A DNA stretch of 64,000 nt from Sclerodactyla briareus. Its lineage: Eukaryota; Echinodermata; Holothuroidea; Dendrochirotida; Sclerodactylidae. The stretch is taken from the NCBI GenBank assembly GCA_026419785.1, contig JAODTK010005121.1:62001-126000 (forward strand), in the 5' to 3' direction. Under the pieces are notes generated by a model that did no database searches, was not told the origin of the DNA, and saw only the letters and a program-made list of their open reading frames with translations. Below are positions 11,949 to 23,849 of the stretch, one piece after another; position 1 is the first letter of the stretch, and each line of letters starts with the position of its first letter. Position numbers and translations under genes: made by a program.

Positions 11949-12027
11949 CAATATGGGGTAAGTGAAATATGATTTCACAAAACTTACTGGTTGGTGATCT
12001 GTGAATACGAATACTTACCCCATATTG
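11949..12027. repeat. Perfect 15-bp inverted repeat with nested hairpin at end of GC-rich block
   Basis: CAATATGGGGTAAGT (11949-11963) is repeated in perfect inversion as ACTTACCCCATATTG (12013-12027). A second hairpin, GTGAAAT-ATG-ATTTCAC (11962-11978), overlaps the left arm. The arms contain GTAAGT and ACTTAC, which match the 5' splice-site consensus on each strand. Base composition changes abruptly here, from GC-rich to ordinary. Such a structure fits an element terminus, and I favour this being the end of the composite block. Confidence 0.8.
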
Positions 12028-14352
12028 GAGCGTACCACCTACTGAATTTTAGTGGCAATTTTGTTTCTTTTTTTCTCTTTGGGGGGCCCGCTTCTCATGA
12101 TGGACCATCTGCACCGGGTCCTACCATCGGAATAAACACGGCACTGTTATGACACAAATGTTTAGTATTCATTGACGTTACCTATAATGTTACCTATACT
12201 GATAGAATAAGTTTATCACCGTTGTCTTTCCTCACCTAGGTGCCTTATGGGGACCTGTGAGATAATTCATTATCCAAATTGATGCAGGAACGGATCACGC
12301 GAGCCAGCTGAGTCCATGTCTGTGTGAAGAGCAATGAACAATGAAGGAAAAAGCTGTGGGCAATTCCTCGTCCAAGACCTCACTAAGGTGTATGGGAAAA
12401 AAACTGGTTTCTCGGATGTGAGAATCACGCGTTGCTTGCTGTAAATACATATGGATCGTAAAGAAGAAGATCCTTCCGTATCTGATTAATGTAAATGCTG
12501 GTCAGATTCATTCTGGAAATGAAGACCTAACAGGTCAAATTGAGACCGAGGTTGAATCAGATTAGCTTTGAAGCATTCTAACAAAACCTGGTGTCAATAA
12601 TTGAGGTTGAACGTTGGTTTGTAATCTATATCCACAAGCAACATGATTCTATTTGAAAGTCATCTCACCGGACGCAACGGAAAACTTGGAACCTGGTGGC
12701 CCCTTGGGCAGGAGTGATAATGACAGTGACATAAAATCCCTGCAGTGTTCCTTATCTGGGTGTGAGTGGGAGAGGAGTGCTATCACCAGTTGTCCACCTC
12801 CAGGGACATGTTACCTTCTAGACAACTTCATGCTACACACAGAGGTGACAACGAATTCAGAAAAAAACAAACTTCATCGAGTGAAATGAAGAGGACTTCA
12901 ATCACACAATTACTAGAGGGCATGGACACTAAAGTGGAATGGAACTGGAGAGAGATTTTTATTGTATTGTTTAATGCATGCTGATAGCCCTATGTAATAT
13001 GTTATTCATTAAGATTGTAATGTTTGTGTGTCATGTAGGTTACAGACAGCATTTCACAGATGAGGGCATTTCTATTAAGTCAACATTCCAAAGAATTTCT
13101 ACATTGTAAGACCCAGCCTAGGAAAGGAAACCACCTGTTACCTCCTGCGTGGAGAAAAACATGGCCTGCCCATCCCTACATAGAGGAGGTACTCGTAGCG
13201 AACAGAATAAGAAGCACATGCATCCCTGTGACCTAGGGAAATCCTACCAGGGTTCTTGCTGCCGAACATGTATAAATGTCACTCACAATGTCTGATGGAC
13301 ATGAACATGCGTAACCCCTCAGGTTCCCACCCTTACACTGATTGTTCTGCTTTCTTCTTATGGTTCTGTTCAAACTGTCCGGAAAGTTGTGATGAAGATG
13401 CCCAAGCAGAGAATTGGAGTGCCTTGCCTCTCCTCAGGCTAGTGGCACCAGCAAAGCTGGAGGAGAGGAGGACAGAGTCCAGTGGTTCTTATGAGCAGCA
13501 TAATAATCCCCAGAAAGATGATGATCTGGTGGTATTGATGATGGGTCTGGCTGGAAGTAGGAAAGAGCTGTATGAGCACTGTAGAAGGTGTCTGATGTGA
13601 ACAACATACATAGTGAATTGATCGCAAAGACGGTTGATTAAATACAGTAGTGCACAGCTATTTATATTGTAGCCTTACCAGGAGAGAACTCTAAGAGGAA
13701 ACGGGATAGCTGATTGTCTGTGAAATATGCAGAGCTCCCTCGTGGGATCCCATTACGTCTCCATTTGAACTATATGCTCCACTCCTCCACATCAAATGGT
13801 AACAGTGTAGGTTGATGTCCGACAAATACTCTGGCCTGTTTAGGAATGAAACACAAAAAATATCAGTATCAGCTACGAGAGACAAGGATGCCAAAAGTTG
13901 GGAAACTTGAGTACATGATCAGGCAGGGGCCATTGTTATCACAATTGTATCTCACTGTTTGTGGGGCACAGGTGAAGGGACTGGCATTACAGTTTGGTAA
14001 CGGGGCCAGGATCTCATGTTGCTGTATTTCTGGAAAAATGTCATTCATCACAGGGACCACTGGGGGGGGGGGGGCCTGTAGTGGAGGGTGTCAGTGATTC
14101 ATGATGCCTGCTGGGTAGCAGCCATCTATTTAGCCTCCCATGGCCCTAATGAAAGCAGTTCACTGGAGGGGGGTCCCTGGATCCTGGGGGACCAACTTGA
14201 GGCACAAGACCACCTTCATTTGAGGACTGAAAAAGTACAGCAAAAATGCAGGGCACAATACCTTGACCAGGCATTTCTGGGTCCATTATTATTGATATTA
14301 TTATTATCATCAATATTATTATCATTATATAAAAGAGGTTTGAGCTTTTGGT
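12028..14352. other. Non-coding stretch right of the GC-rich block
   Basis: The first 140 bases include a T-rich run, a G/C patch and AATAAA at about 12132, possibly a poly(A) signal of the preceding element. The rest has ordinary composition. A 114-codon frame at 13256-13600 and shorter ones nearby show no domain. A G-run lies near 14065-14074 and an ATT-rich microsatellite at about 14289-14335. I cannot support a gene. Confidence 0.4.
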
Positions 14353-14722
14353 TTAATAATAACCAGTTCGTATCTAGTGCGCATGCCAACCACCGAACGT
14401 TTTCGGAAAGGCATAGACGAAGTTCGGTCAGATTCTCCCATAGCAATAGATCGTTACGGCCCTATTTTAATCTGTCACCACTATTTGAAAAGCCAACCAA
14501 TTCATCCCATGTTTTGGATGTTATTGTTGATAAGTAAGGGAGGGGGGGGGGGGTTCCTGTAAAGTTTTGTGATGGCAAGATTCCATAATTTTCGGCAGGG
14601 GAGTTTCGAAAGATCGTTCTGCCTCACTGTACATTCAACGTCGAACTGCGTCATTCCCCTAATAACCTTTGACAAAATATCATTATCATCCTCATTAACT
14701 GTAACTCCAAACTGGCTCATTA
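14353..14722 (-). mobile_element. Dispersed inverted-repeat element, family C copy 1
   Basis: This is the reverse complement of the copies at 24622-24950 and 47233-47560. Shared landmarks are AACGATCTTTCGAAACTCC (seen here inverted), the TTCGACGTTGAACGTACA-type segment, GATATT/CGTAACGATA and the TGAGCATGC / GCGCATGCCAACCACC end. The ends read AATAACCAGTTCG and, on the other strand, TAATGAGCCAGTTTGGAG. They are related to each other, so the element has short terminal inverted repeats. It carries a G-run at 14540-14552. It is non-coding; apparent frames shared between copies reflect DNA similarity only. Confidence 0.65.
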
Positions 14723-17700
14723 GTCTGATGTTGGGGGGGTTTTGCATGTGGGTCAAGTCCAGTATTGGCTTGCCGATTTGTTCAACCCTTACCAGGTGCA
14801 TAAACACAAATTGCCCTCTGTTATTTTGCACATCAACCCAAAAAAAAAAAACACACAACACGAAACGACAATTTCATGGGTTCATCAGGTACGGTGACCC
14901 CAAGCCCAAAAAATCACAAAACAATATTATGATAGAGAGGACCGCAGGGGTATTACTTTGTACTAGTTCTGAATGGCTACCACTCACCCCCCACCCCACT
15001 GCCAGGGGGGAGGCAGAAAAGTGTTAATGTTTGTTAGTGATGGATGCGATATCTAGTTAGTTAGGCCTGGTAAAAATTGCCACACCTATCTGGCACCATT
15101 TCCAACTTACAGCCTACTGTGTAATGCTTAACATCAATGCTCCTCATATTCTATCAGTTTCCATATTCCTGAACTGAATATATTTTCTCTAATATAACCC
15201 TTCATGATGAAAGTTTTGGTACAATTTGCTGCTTTTTCAGTTTAGAAGAATAAACTCTTGGATAGTCACAAAATTGATGACCTGGAAAAACAGAAATGTT
15301 CAATCTTCCAAGGCAAACCTATAACTTTTTCACTGATAATCAGGATATTCCTTTAATTGAGAGATTCATTATGCCCCATTCTCACTCATCAGTACTAAAT
15401 TATTCCTTGCAGACAATTGAAAGCAACCAGAAGGTTGGAGGCAGCTGTTGCTCTCAGTTGGGGGCCATATTCTCTTAGTCACTTAGCATGTTATCCTGCT
15501 TTCTTGTAGAAAGTGCTAAAGGCACGGATTCCATAGATGCGTAAGTCAGATGCTGTAAGAGACCATAAATGGTGGATTATGAGAGTGCCAGAAACAGGAA
15601 TGTGCCCAAATGAGTTGCAGTTGGTTTGCAGGAGATGGAGACAAGTTCAGTAACAGCGAAAAATCATCAAGATTGGACCCAAACACTGATCAACGATGCC
15701 GCAATCACCGGCAAAAGTATTCTGTGGAATATCCAAAAAGCAATTTAAATCCTTACTAGATATTTATGGCGACCTACATTAATATACAGTTTGATTTCTT
15801 TGAGTATCAACCCCCTTAAGGAAAATAATATGATTTTCACATTCAAACTGCACACCACATACTCATATTACGGATCTTAGCCACTGCCTCAGATTCTTTT
15901 CCAGATGGGAACAGCCTTGATTGGACACTGTGCCAATGCCGCTTCAGGGATGCCGGGAAAGATGCAATGTTGGTTTGAGTGATAGTCAATTGCCACTTCA
16001 TAATATAATGTTTGCATGCAGTCGTATATTGTTAAACAAGGCCCTGTGGAGCCTGGTGAAAAGTCCACCCACATATTATTCTAATTGTTCCAGTTATTGT
16101 CCAATTAATGACAAGGAAATATCAGCAGACATTCCTCCTCCCAACCAATTAGTGTGGCCATCTTATCCGAGTGAGAACTATTTCCGTCGTCTCCGGGGTC
16201 AGGCGGACCCACCATCATGTGACAGATGACCATGGAGCAATGTCACTATTAGCAGTAGTCCAAACATAGTCTTGGGAGCAGGAAGGTTAATTTCCTCATG
16301 ACGTGGTTTACAGAGGTGATGATGGTGAGAGAATCGTGACCGATTGGATGTCGTTCATGTGTTGATGAACCCTGGTCGACCAGTGAGAAGCAGTCGTTTG
16401 TCGTTATTGGGGGCAACTGTTGTGTCACTTCTAAGCGTGGAGTGGGCGGGATTGTACCAGGTAATGGGGGAATATCCTGCCAATAACAAGCACAGTAAAA
16501 GTTCTTCAAGAGGTCCGGTACTGCCTATATATAGTAAGGAAGGTTTAGGTTTCAATCAGGTGAAACTTGTTCAGTGAGAGAGGGGTTACACTGGTTGCAG
16601 CAAGGCAGTAGAAAGCCGTACCTATTCCATGATCCACACGATTCCCCGTAAAGCTGTGGTTGAATTCCACTAACAACTTCACCCTTCAGATGTGGTTCAC
16701 AGGAAAAACTGAAGAGAGGAACGCACATGGTATTGAATTCATTGTAGTGTTGTACGCTTAGGAAAAGCCAAAGGTGATGATTAGGTACTTTTTGGGGTTG
16801 AAGCTGGTATCCATGACACTTTACTAGCGGGGTTGGAATTCCAGCACTCACCAGACTTCCTAGGTGGCTGTACTTGCAGTGCAATAGGCGAGGTCTTCAC
16901 TTCATTTTCGCTGTGGTTCAGTGGATTTGTGCATGGGGTCTATGGCATCTATTCCTGGATATTTGCCCATTCAGCTGGAGCCGTCCTGTTGGTCAGGGTT
17001 TTCCAGTCCTCAGTTTGAGGAAGTGGGGACATGGAAATCCTTTCAGAGAGAGGAGATGGCATTCCACAGATATATCTGAGCATAGTCGAGAGAGGAAGCC
17101 AAGGTATCCTTGAAGCCTTACTCGACATCCGGAAACATGTAGAATCAAGTAAAATGAATCAATCAAAGTGATGTGCATGATGATAAATGGTGTCAAATTA
17201 ATTTGGGTCTTAACACACTTTATCTCGGGCTTCATTATTGTGTGTAGGTCCTAACTGAATGTGCCTGTGTGTTAGTTACTGGCTGTTGAATAAAACAGTA
17301 TTTCTGGCACATTCATGACCCATCTCCGCTAGCAGCTACTAGTTACTGCTGATGGATCAGGAAATGGCAACAGCGCCCCCACTTCAATCTAGTCACTTCC
17401 TGTTATTGTAGAGTCTAGGTTTGTGTTTTGTCAGAAATAAAGAGTTTATCGCCTCCTTAAGCACCTGCAGGTTCTTTGGATGACACATGTGACCGTTCTC
17501 GATTATCTCTTGGCTTTATATCGCGTTGCACTCTGTACCATCCCCTACACGTCAGCGTTGTCCCACAGCGAAGAGTAAACAGCGTTATTTTGATCGACAC
17601 TGTTTGTTCTGGACGATACAGGTACCAGTTATATGAATGGACAACAGAAGGGGCAAAACAATGCTAGTGCTGTCTCCTTTAGTTACTATAAAAAGTTAAG

Positions 17701-18474
17701 GAGCCCGGTTTGTCTCAGCTCTCAGTGGGACTGGTCGATTGAGCTTGCTCAATTGTTGGTTTAAAAAAATTGATAGCTTCGCCAGAGTTCATTCTTGGAG
17801 GCCAATGGCTGAAGACTGGAGGTGTGATATACCATTAAGTGATTCCTCAATCGCCTGGTATCAGTTGCCAATTGTAGAGATACCCTATAACCTGTTGTCA
17901 CAGAATGGATTTCCCCTTGCAGGCAGAAGATTAAAAAAAAAACAAGCGCGCCTTTGATAATGGTGCCCGATTTGGACAATCAATGCTAGTTATGGCCATA
18001 TTCAGCATATTGTGTTCAAATTCATGTGATCCTGACTGACATAATGATCTTGTATCCCTACACTTCTAACTACATGTTCTAGTACAGAATGGTATCATGG
18101 TTCAGAAACTAGAAATGTCTGTCTGGGAAACCTCTGTACCCCTGCTCGGCCCTTTTGTTAGACAGAGGGAACAGAGAGTATGTGCCTCCAGGCGTAGAAG
18201 GAAGGGAAGAAGGGGATTCGTGTACTCCCTAAACTAGCTACCGTCTATTACAGGAACTTGTGATAATCTCCAAAGTTAGAAGTTGTCTGTCTGGGAACAC
18301 CCCTGTGTATCTTTCTGATCTGATTTACCCCTATTATCCTGATAGGTCATTCCGTAGACGGATGAGACATCTGTCGTGCCTCCAGGATATTGAGAATGAT
18401 GGGGTTTGCTACTGTTGGCCCTTATACTGTCTGCCTACGCCATCCAAGTGGCATCATCATATGCTACTACCTTC
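14723..18474. other. No supportable gene; possible poly(A) signals
   Basis: The sequence is mixed, with no frame over about 150 codons and no recognised domain. The longest frame (14569-15027) begins inside repeat family C. AATAAA hexamers occur near 17288 and 17438, the second followed by a T/G-containing stretch, but nothing upstream looks coding. An A-run lies at 14840-14850. No dispersed copy of this stretch was found in the rest of the window. Confidence 0.4.
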
Positions 18475-19370
18475 AATCCGAGTGAGAATGTCCATGTACT
18501 TGATGTATATTTCATTTTCATGAAGAACCCTTGTGAGACTAGACACTCACAGCTGAGGATCTCTAAACTCTTGAACATCATGCAGGTCTTAAGATGATGT
18601 GCTCGATGCATGTTTTGGTTGCCATAGACAACCCTAGTGAAGACTGGACATTCAAAGCTGAAAATCTTTAAACATCTCAGACATCATGATGTCTGAAGTT
18701 AATGTGTTTGATGCATGTCTCGGTTCCATAAGAAACCCTAGTGGAGACTGGACATTCATGACTGAAATCTTCAAATGTCTTGACCAGCATGCATGTCTTG
18801 AAGATGATGTACGTGTTGATATTTCGTTTCATGAAGAACCCCTTGTAAGAATATCACCGTCACAGCTGAGAATCTCTAAACATCTCTGAACATCATGCAT
18901 GTCGTGAAGTAATGTGCATGTTGTATATTTCAGTTTCATGAAGAACCTGTGAAGACTAGTCACCTCACAGCTAGAATCTCTAAACATCTCTGACCAGCAT
19001 GCATGTCTTGAAGATTAAATGTGCGGTGTTTATGTTTCAGTTCCTGGGGACTCCCTCGTGAAGGTCTAGACACCTCAAGCGTGAGAAGAATCGCAAAACA
19101 CATCTCTCTGCACCAGATGCATGTCTTGAAGATTACAAGTGCCGTGTTGTATGTTTCAGTTGCATTAAGACCCTCGTGGGACTGACACTAACAGGCTGAG
19201 AATCTCGGAACAGCACTGACAGCATGCATGTCTTGAGATAATGAGCTTGATGTCGTCTCTGTTCATGAGGAACCCTTGGAAAAAATGGGCTATTCATAGA
19301 TGAGGATCTCTAAACGTCACTGACAATTACTGCATGTCAATGAAGTCATGTGCCTAATAAATACCCTGTT
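18475..19370 (+). repeat. Satellite-like tandem array, about 106-bp period, about 8-9 units
   Basis: Each unit contains TTTCAGTTTCATGAAGAACC-like sequence, a CACAGCTGAGAATCTCTAAA-like segment and GCATGCATGTCTTGAAGA with variants. The GCATGTCTTG anchors (with variants) fall near 18582, 18687, 18791, 18897, 19001, 19119, 19226 and 19332, giving spacings of 104-118. Units are diverged by point changes and small indels, and the last ones are most decayed. Flanks lack obvious transposon ends. The short frames in it are not coding. Confidence 0.9.
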
Positions 19371-20218
19371 ATTGAGAGCTTACTCAGCTACATGGACTGA
19401 TGGATGCTGCTGTTGTTGTGATGGTTTTTCCTGGTGCAGCTAATTGTTCGCGTACAATTCGCGACCCAACCCATGGCGGTCTTGCCTCTTAGCCGACCAC
19501 TGTTCAGCAAACTTCAGGGGAATCCTGTAGGAATGTGGCATTGTGTGTTGTTCAATGTTCTCCTTATCGCTTCTCATCTTGCTGTGTTATCGTGGTGTAA
19601 GTGGTAGGCCCACAAATGATCGAAGACAACCTGCACCCAGTTGGCCAAATCTGTTTGCCAGGCATCAGGATTCAATAGTATTCTCTCGGCGGATGTAAAA
19701 AAAGCTATCCACCCGATTTGCAGGCCCAAGGTTGGACTTGCTGATTGTTTGCGATTAATATGCCCTGTGACACGTAGGCCCGTGGTTGTTTGAAACATAA
19801 ATTTAGTAGTACTGAGTGGTATTTTTGGATACCGCGGGAACATTATCTTGTGTCGAGAAAGATAAAATGCATGGTTTGACTATATGCCTAATAATCCTGA
19901 ATAAACGCACTAGTAAAGTTTGGTATGGATTATACCAGGGATTCACACGAACGGAGGGATCCAAAAGTGAAACATTCCACAATGCGAAACCAGCTCCAGT
20001 AGTACTCAGAGGGCAACGTAGGCTAAAAGCACCGATGAGCGAGTTTGATTCCAAAGACAAATAAAGTGAAAATTAACCCATAATAATAGCATGCGAATCT
20101 TCGAGATGAGAGGCTAAATCCTGAGGCAGAGGTGAAACACCTGCACACCAAGAAGGTTGACGGCTCAATGAGGCTAGTAGTATGTGGGGCTTCTCATCCG
20201 TTTGACTGGAGTGACGTG

Positions 20219-20226
20219 TGACGTCA
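20219..20226. promoter_or_regulatory. Perfect CRE octamer
   Basis: TGACGTCA, preceded by a half-site (GTGACGTG) within 8 bases. It is a consensus CREB/ATF site by sequence. No nearby transcription start is identified, so function is unproven. Confidence 0.4.
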
Positions 20227-20569
20227 CATTACAATTCCTCAAACTACATGGGTACGGTACGAAGCCCAATGAGTACATCGAAAAGAGGTTCCCAACTGGT
20301 ATTGAGGCCTTGGTGAATTACCTCGGTTAATTACGAGCACCAGCACGCTAATAGGAACTGCGTTGATATAAGATGAATATATACACCCACCGTGACGACA
20401 CATGACTCAAAACGGCGCTGACGCGCCAGTGCGTGTAAAGTTGATTGCTGCCTTTAGCATTAGATAGAGGCCAATGTAGTTTGATGTCTTCTCGATCCTG
20501 TCCAGTGGTCACTATGAGCTGCGTGGCGACAGCAAACAACATACACAGGCTTCAATATCTCAAAATGAA

Positions 20570-20870
20570 CCCCAGAAACACAGGAAACGTTTTAAAAAAT
20601 TAAACAGTGTTTCAGCCGATGTTTTTAAGATATTTTTGGTTGAATAACAACATCAGGAAAATGTTCTTAAAACGTTTTTACAAACACAGTTAAAAGAACG
20701 TTTTTTGGAAACTTTTTTCGAAAATTAGCTTCTGAAATTGATTCTTAAAGGTTTTGGTGGGCAACAAATTTCTTGGTTAAAAATGTTCCTTACAGGAAAC
20801 GCTTTCATAAAATTTGTTTCTAAACATAAACTTTTCCTGTGAAACATTTGAAACACCGTTTCGTGTTGTT
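20570..20870. repeat. AT-rich repeat built on AAACGTTTT words
   Basis: About 300 bases are dominated by AAACGTTTT, AAACGCTTT, AAAATGTT and GAAACATTTG words on both strands. The left part reads GGAAACGTTTTAAAAAATTA and the right GAAACACCGTTTCGTG, which are roughly inverted relative to each other. This suggests an old foldback or MITE-like element. No target duplication can be assigned. No other copy is evident in the window. Confidence 0.5.
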
Positions 20871-22653
20871 GAGGGAAACCTAATCAATCTGAACAGATCC
20901 CATCTGACATGTTCTCAGCCGAAATAAAATAGTGAACATGTTGAAGGGGTGTGCAATCAATTACCCACTACTGATCGAATTTGAGATCAGATGACCCTCA
21001 TCAGAGCTCGCATGTCAAACAAGGCATGTGAATGGCAACACGACTTTCGCCCTACAAAGTTGACAAAGTACATTAATGACCAATAGTACACCCTTTGAAC
21101 TCCGGTTATAGTACTTTCCATTCCATCTCTGTGAAAAGCAAAGTGAATTTTTATGAGAGCAAAGATTTTACTTGGACCAAGAAAGCGAAAACGGGAGCGT
21201 GCGTTCCGTCGAACATGACGTCGTGAGAGCGAGTATTGACAAAGATCGCTGGCTGCCAAGAAAATTTGATCTTCATTCTCAATTGAAATATTCCAACCGC
21301 GACTGGTGTTGATTGGTATATGGCTTATTACCAGTAGTCAGTACCCCGGTGGTCATGCTCCAGGATAAGGTTCATTGACCATCCCCAAGACACTAGAATT
21401 CGTCCCATCCTAAGCAATTAGCCATTAACACCAGTACCAAACACCACCCATTACATCACTATATAGGTACCTGTGGCCCTTATTAATGGAACTCTACCTT
21501 ATACGACACGTTTATGGCAGTTCCAGGACAGCGGGCAATTGGGATATCTGCTACCACCAGACTTCCCCTGCGTAGTTTCTCAGTGAATAAAATGAGGGAC
21601 AGGGAAATAACAAAAATTCGGAGTATGGTGAACTCTGGAGGCGCCACATAATGACCTCGCGACTGCATTCTCCTTCGGCCAGTCGCGGGTGTCCAGGCAC
21701 CCTGAAGTCCCGTCCGCTACAGATGTTGTGTACTGCCATCTGTTCTGTCTGCTCTTCCTATCCCCCCCCACCCCCACCCCCACACCGCCCTCCGTACATA
21801 TTGAGTTGGAGATGTTGAGGAGTCAATCGCATTTCTACAGCGTGTATCCTCCTTACGAATGTCAGCAACTACCACATAACAGGGCCTAGTAGGTAGAGGA
21901 GATCCTGTATTTCTGTTCAATTGACTATTTGTGGGTTGCAATATCTTATGGTTCGTTCTGTAAAAGGAGATAAAAACTACCTCCCTTGACTTATGGATTG
22001 CAAAGCCATCGGTTGATACTTTACTGATCCCCTCAAAAGAAATTAGAATTTGTAGTATAGTTGGCAGTAGAACAGAGACGTTAGTGCGGCAGAATCGCAT
22101 GTCATCAAAACAAAAAAGAAATAGGACAAGAGTGACTGTGAACTCACAGCATGCAAAAGCAGCCAAGCATAGACCCACCCAAGAATAAACAAAAATCCCG
22201 TAGGCTTTGCACGCCGGACTGCTTCCTGGGTTTGCTCTAGATTTTCCTGCGATACTTGGGTATCACGATATCTCCTGTGAACATGTTTCTGTCGGACAGC
22301 GTTGTACTAGGCCATATTGTATAACGAAAGAAGGTCAAATGGTTTCCTGATCTGACTATGGAAAACCCAATCCATAAGGACAAGGTAAGTGGACGAATCG
22401 AATAGGTTTCGAGTTTCAGTTAATAATGTTTACGTATGAATCCTGCCAAACGCTCATTCCTAGTGGGGTGACCAATTTCCAAACATTAGATTTAGTGCGA
22501 CTCGGTGTCAATCCAGGGCAGCAGCCGTTGATGACTCTACCAACAATATATGAATGACCGACTCGTAAGTTTTGGCCTGGGAACGAGCGTGGAGTTTCTT
22601 TTCGTCCGGACAAATATTTTCGACCCGATGTGGTGTTGAGGAATGAAATAATT
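20871..22653. other. Non-coding stretch with CCCCCA microsatellite
   Basis: Several frames of 60-153 codons exist, none recognised. The longest (minus strand, 21717-22178) runs through the (CCCCCA)n run at about 21762-21784, and its glycine/tryptophan-rich start region is a shadow of that repeat. No exon, RNA gene or transposon end is supportable. Confidence 0.4.
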
Positions 22654-22661
22654 CTTTAGAT
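22654..22661 (+). other. Target-site duplication of outer hAT, left
   Basis: CTTTAGAT, identical over all 8 bases to 24438-24445 on the far side of the element. Eight-base duplications are the hallmark of hAT insertion. Confidence 0.9.
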
Positions 22662-22862
22662 CAGGGGTTTTCCACCTTTTTGGTTGTCCCCAAATTGCAT
22701 TTACGAATGTACCACGTCCCACCAGTATAAAATGAAGCGTCATGGGTAGAAAAATTAAAAACACTTGGAAATAGTGCAATTCTGTACATTATCGACCCTC
22801 ATTTCAGCATACGTACCATTGTAATCCGTCTGAGAATCGTAAAATGTGATCTTGGTAATTAT

Positions 22863-23849
22863 CAGTGGCGTCACCAGACTTTTCGTCTTGGGGGGGGGGG
22901 CGTAGGGGGGCGTAAGGGGGCAAAGACAGGTTGGAGGGGAGCACCAATTCCAGGCGCAAGCGCCACCATGAGGTGGCGCGTAGCGTAAACGAACTTTTGG
23001 GTGTGCAAGCCCCCAGATGGGCGGAAATCGCCTTTTCCGGGACGGTTTAGCGAGCATGTACCAAGCTTCAAACATGCGGGCCTTTATATCACAAATTTGG
23101 AATCGGTGGAAAATTTGCGACATTTGGTCGCACCTCGCGTCCTTCCTATCGTGCCCCATTAACTTTTTGGCCAGATGTTCAAACAATTGCTCCACCATAC
23201 TACTGTCCACCAGGGCGCAATTTTTCAGAGTTCCAAGCACATCTGCAAAAAAATCAGGATTCCCAGACCATTTAGGACAATTTAGCGCTTTAGCTCTTTC
23301 TACTGACCCAACCATGATATAACGTCATGCCATAGGCACGCCGGGAACTTCGAGTAGGTTTCCCTGGAGAAAAAGAACCACTCGCTGAAAATCCATGCAG
23401 TCCGACAGCCTAGGCTACTGCAGTTCAAATTGCGCGTTGTTGAGAGAGGAAGAAACGGACAAGAGGGAAACTGGTAAAGGGTTAGTAATCCAGAAGAGTG
23501 ATGGTAGTTTTCAAAGTCAATGAGAATGTTTTTGTATATTTTCACCTTCGAATATGTATAAGCTAGGAGCTAATGTAGGCAGAACCTTCCCATAGAGCTT
23601 GCGGAGATGTTGGGAGACGAAGAGCAACGGGACGAGTTCCACCACTAGTAGCTACCACGCGCGATGCGCGAATGTGTACACTTTTACAGTGAATTCGAGG
23701 CAAATTTGGCACAATATCCTTCCTTGTCATAAAAAACAACATATTAGCCCCGTTTACATCAAATTAGTATCAATAACGCACCGGGTGGCACTGGTTTTTC
23801 TAGGGGACATGTGCCCCCCTGCCCCCCCCCCCCCCTGACGGCGCCACTG
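22863..23849. mobile_element. hAT-superfamily transposon nested in the outer hAT
   Basis: The left end is CAGTGGCGTCACCAGAC and the right end, read inward, CAGTGGCGCCGTCAG. The first eight bases are identical. Flanks are GTAATTAT (22855-22862) and GTAATTGG (23850-23857), a 6-of-8 target duplication. A G-run follows the left end and a C-run precedes the right end, so both inward-read termini become poly-G. Length is 987 bp and no transposase is recognisable. The end fragment at 47675-47745 belongs to the same or a related family. Confidence 0.85.
22968..23315 (-). pseudogene. Unrecognised frame inside nested hAT, possible remnant
   Basis: A minus-strand frame of 186 codons runs from 23315 out through the element's left end. 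Its first 110 or so residues have balanced composition with Trp, Cys and charged residues, unlike the low-complexity shadows elsewhere. The remainder reads through the G-rich terminus and the host DNA and is meaningless. I do not recognise a hAT dimerisation domain, BED finger or RNase H-like motif. It may be a transposase fragment or chance. Confidence 0.2.

Larger units (their letters stand above)
6822..12027. mobile_element. Composite GC-rich repeat block, possibly a decayed retroelement
   Basis: After the 124-bp array, sequence from about 7380 to 11940 is strikingly GC- and CpG-rich (by eye around 60 percent or more, against roughly 40-45 in the flanks). It contains several different tandem arrays and ends sharply at a 15-bp inverted repeat. 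All six frames are broken; the longest run is 188 codons. No reverse transcriptase, RNase H, recombinase, integrase or zinc-knuckle motif is visible. A DIRS-like or other large retroelement is a guess from the terminal hairpin, the composition and the AATAAA at about 12132. A non-autonomous array-bearing element or a degraded satellite cluster is equally possible. Confidence 0.35.

Noticed and set aside
12012-12020. ATACTTACC resembling the 5' end of U1 snRNA
   Set aside because: Nine bases only, with no further U1 similarity downstream. It arises because the inverted repeat contains the complement of a splice-donor consensus.
14569-15027. 152-codon frame whose start resembles frames at 47206-47442 and 24640-24822
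   Set aside because: The shared peptide-like segments lie in different frames and strands of repeat family C. The similarity is at DNA level only, and each copy is interrupted differently.
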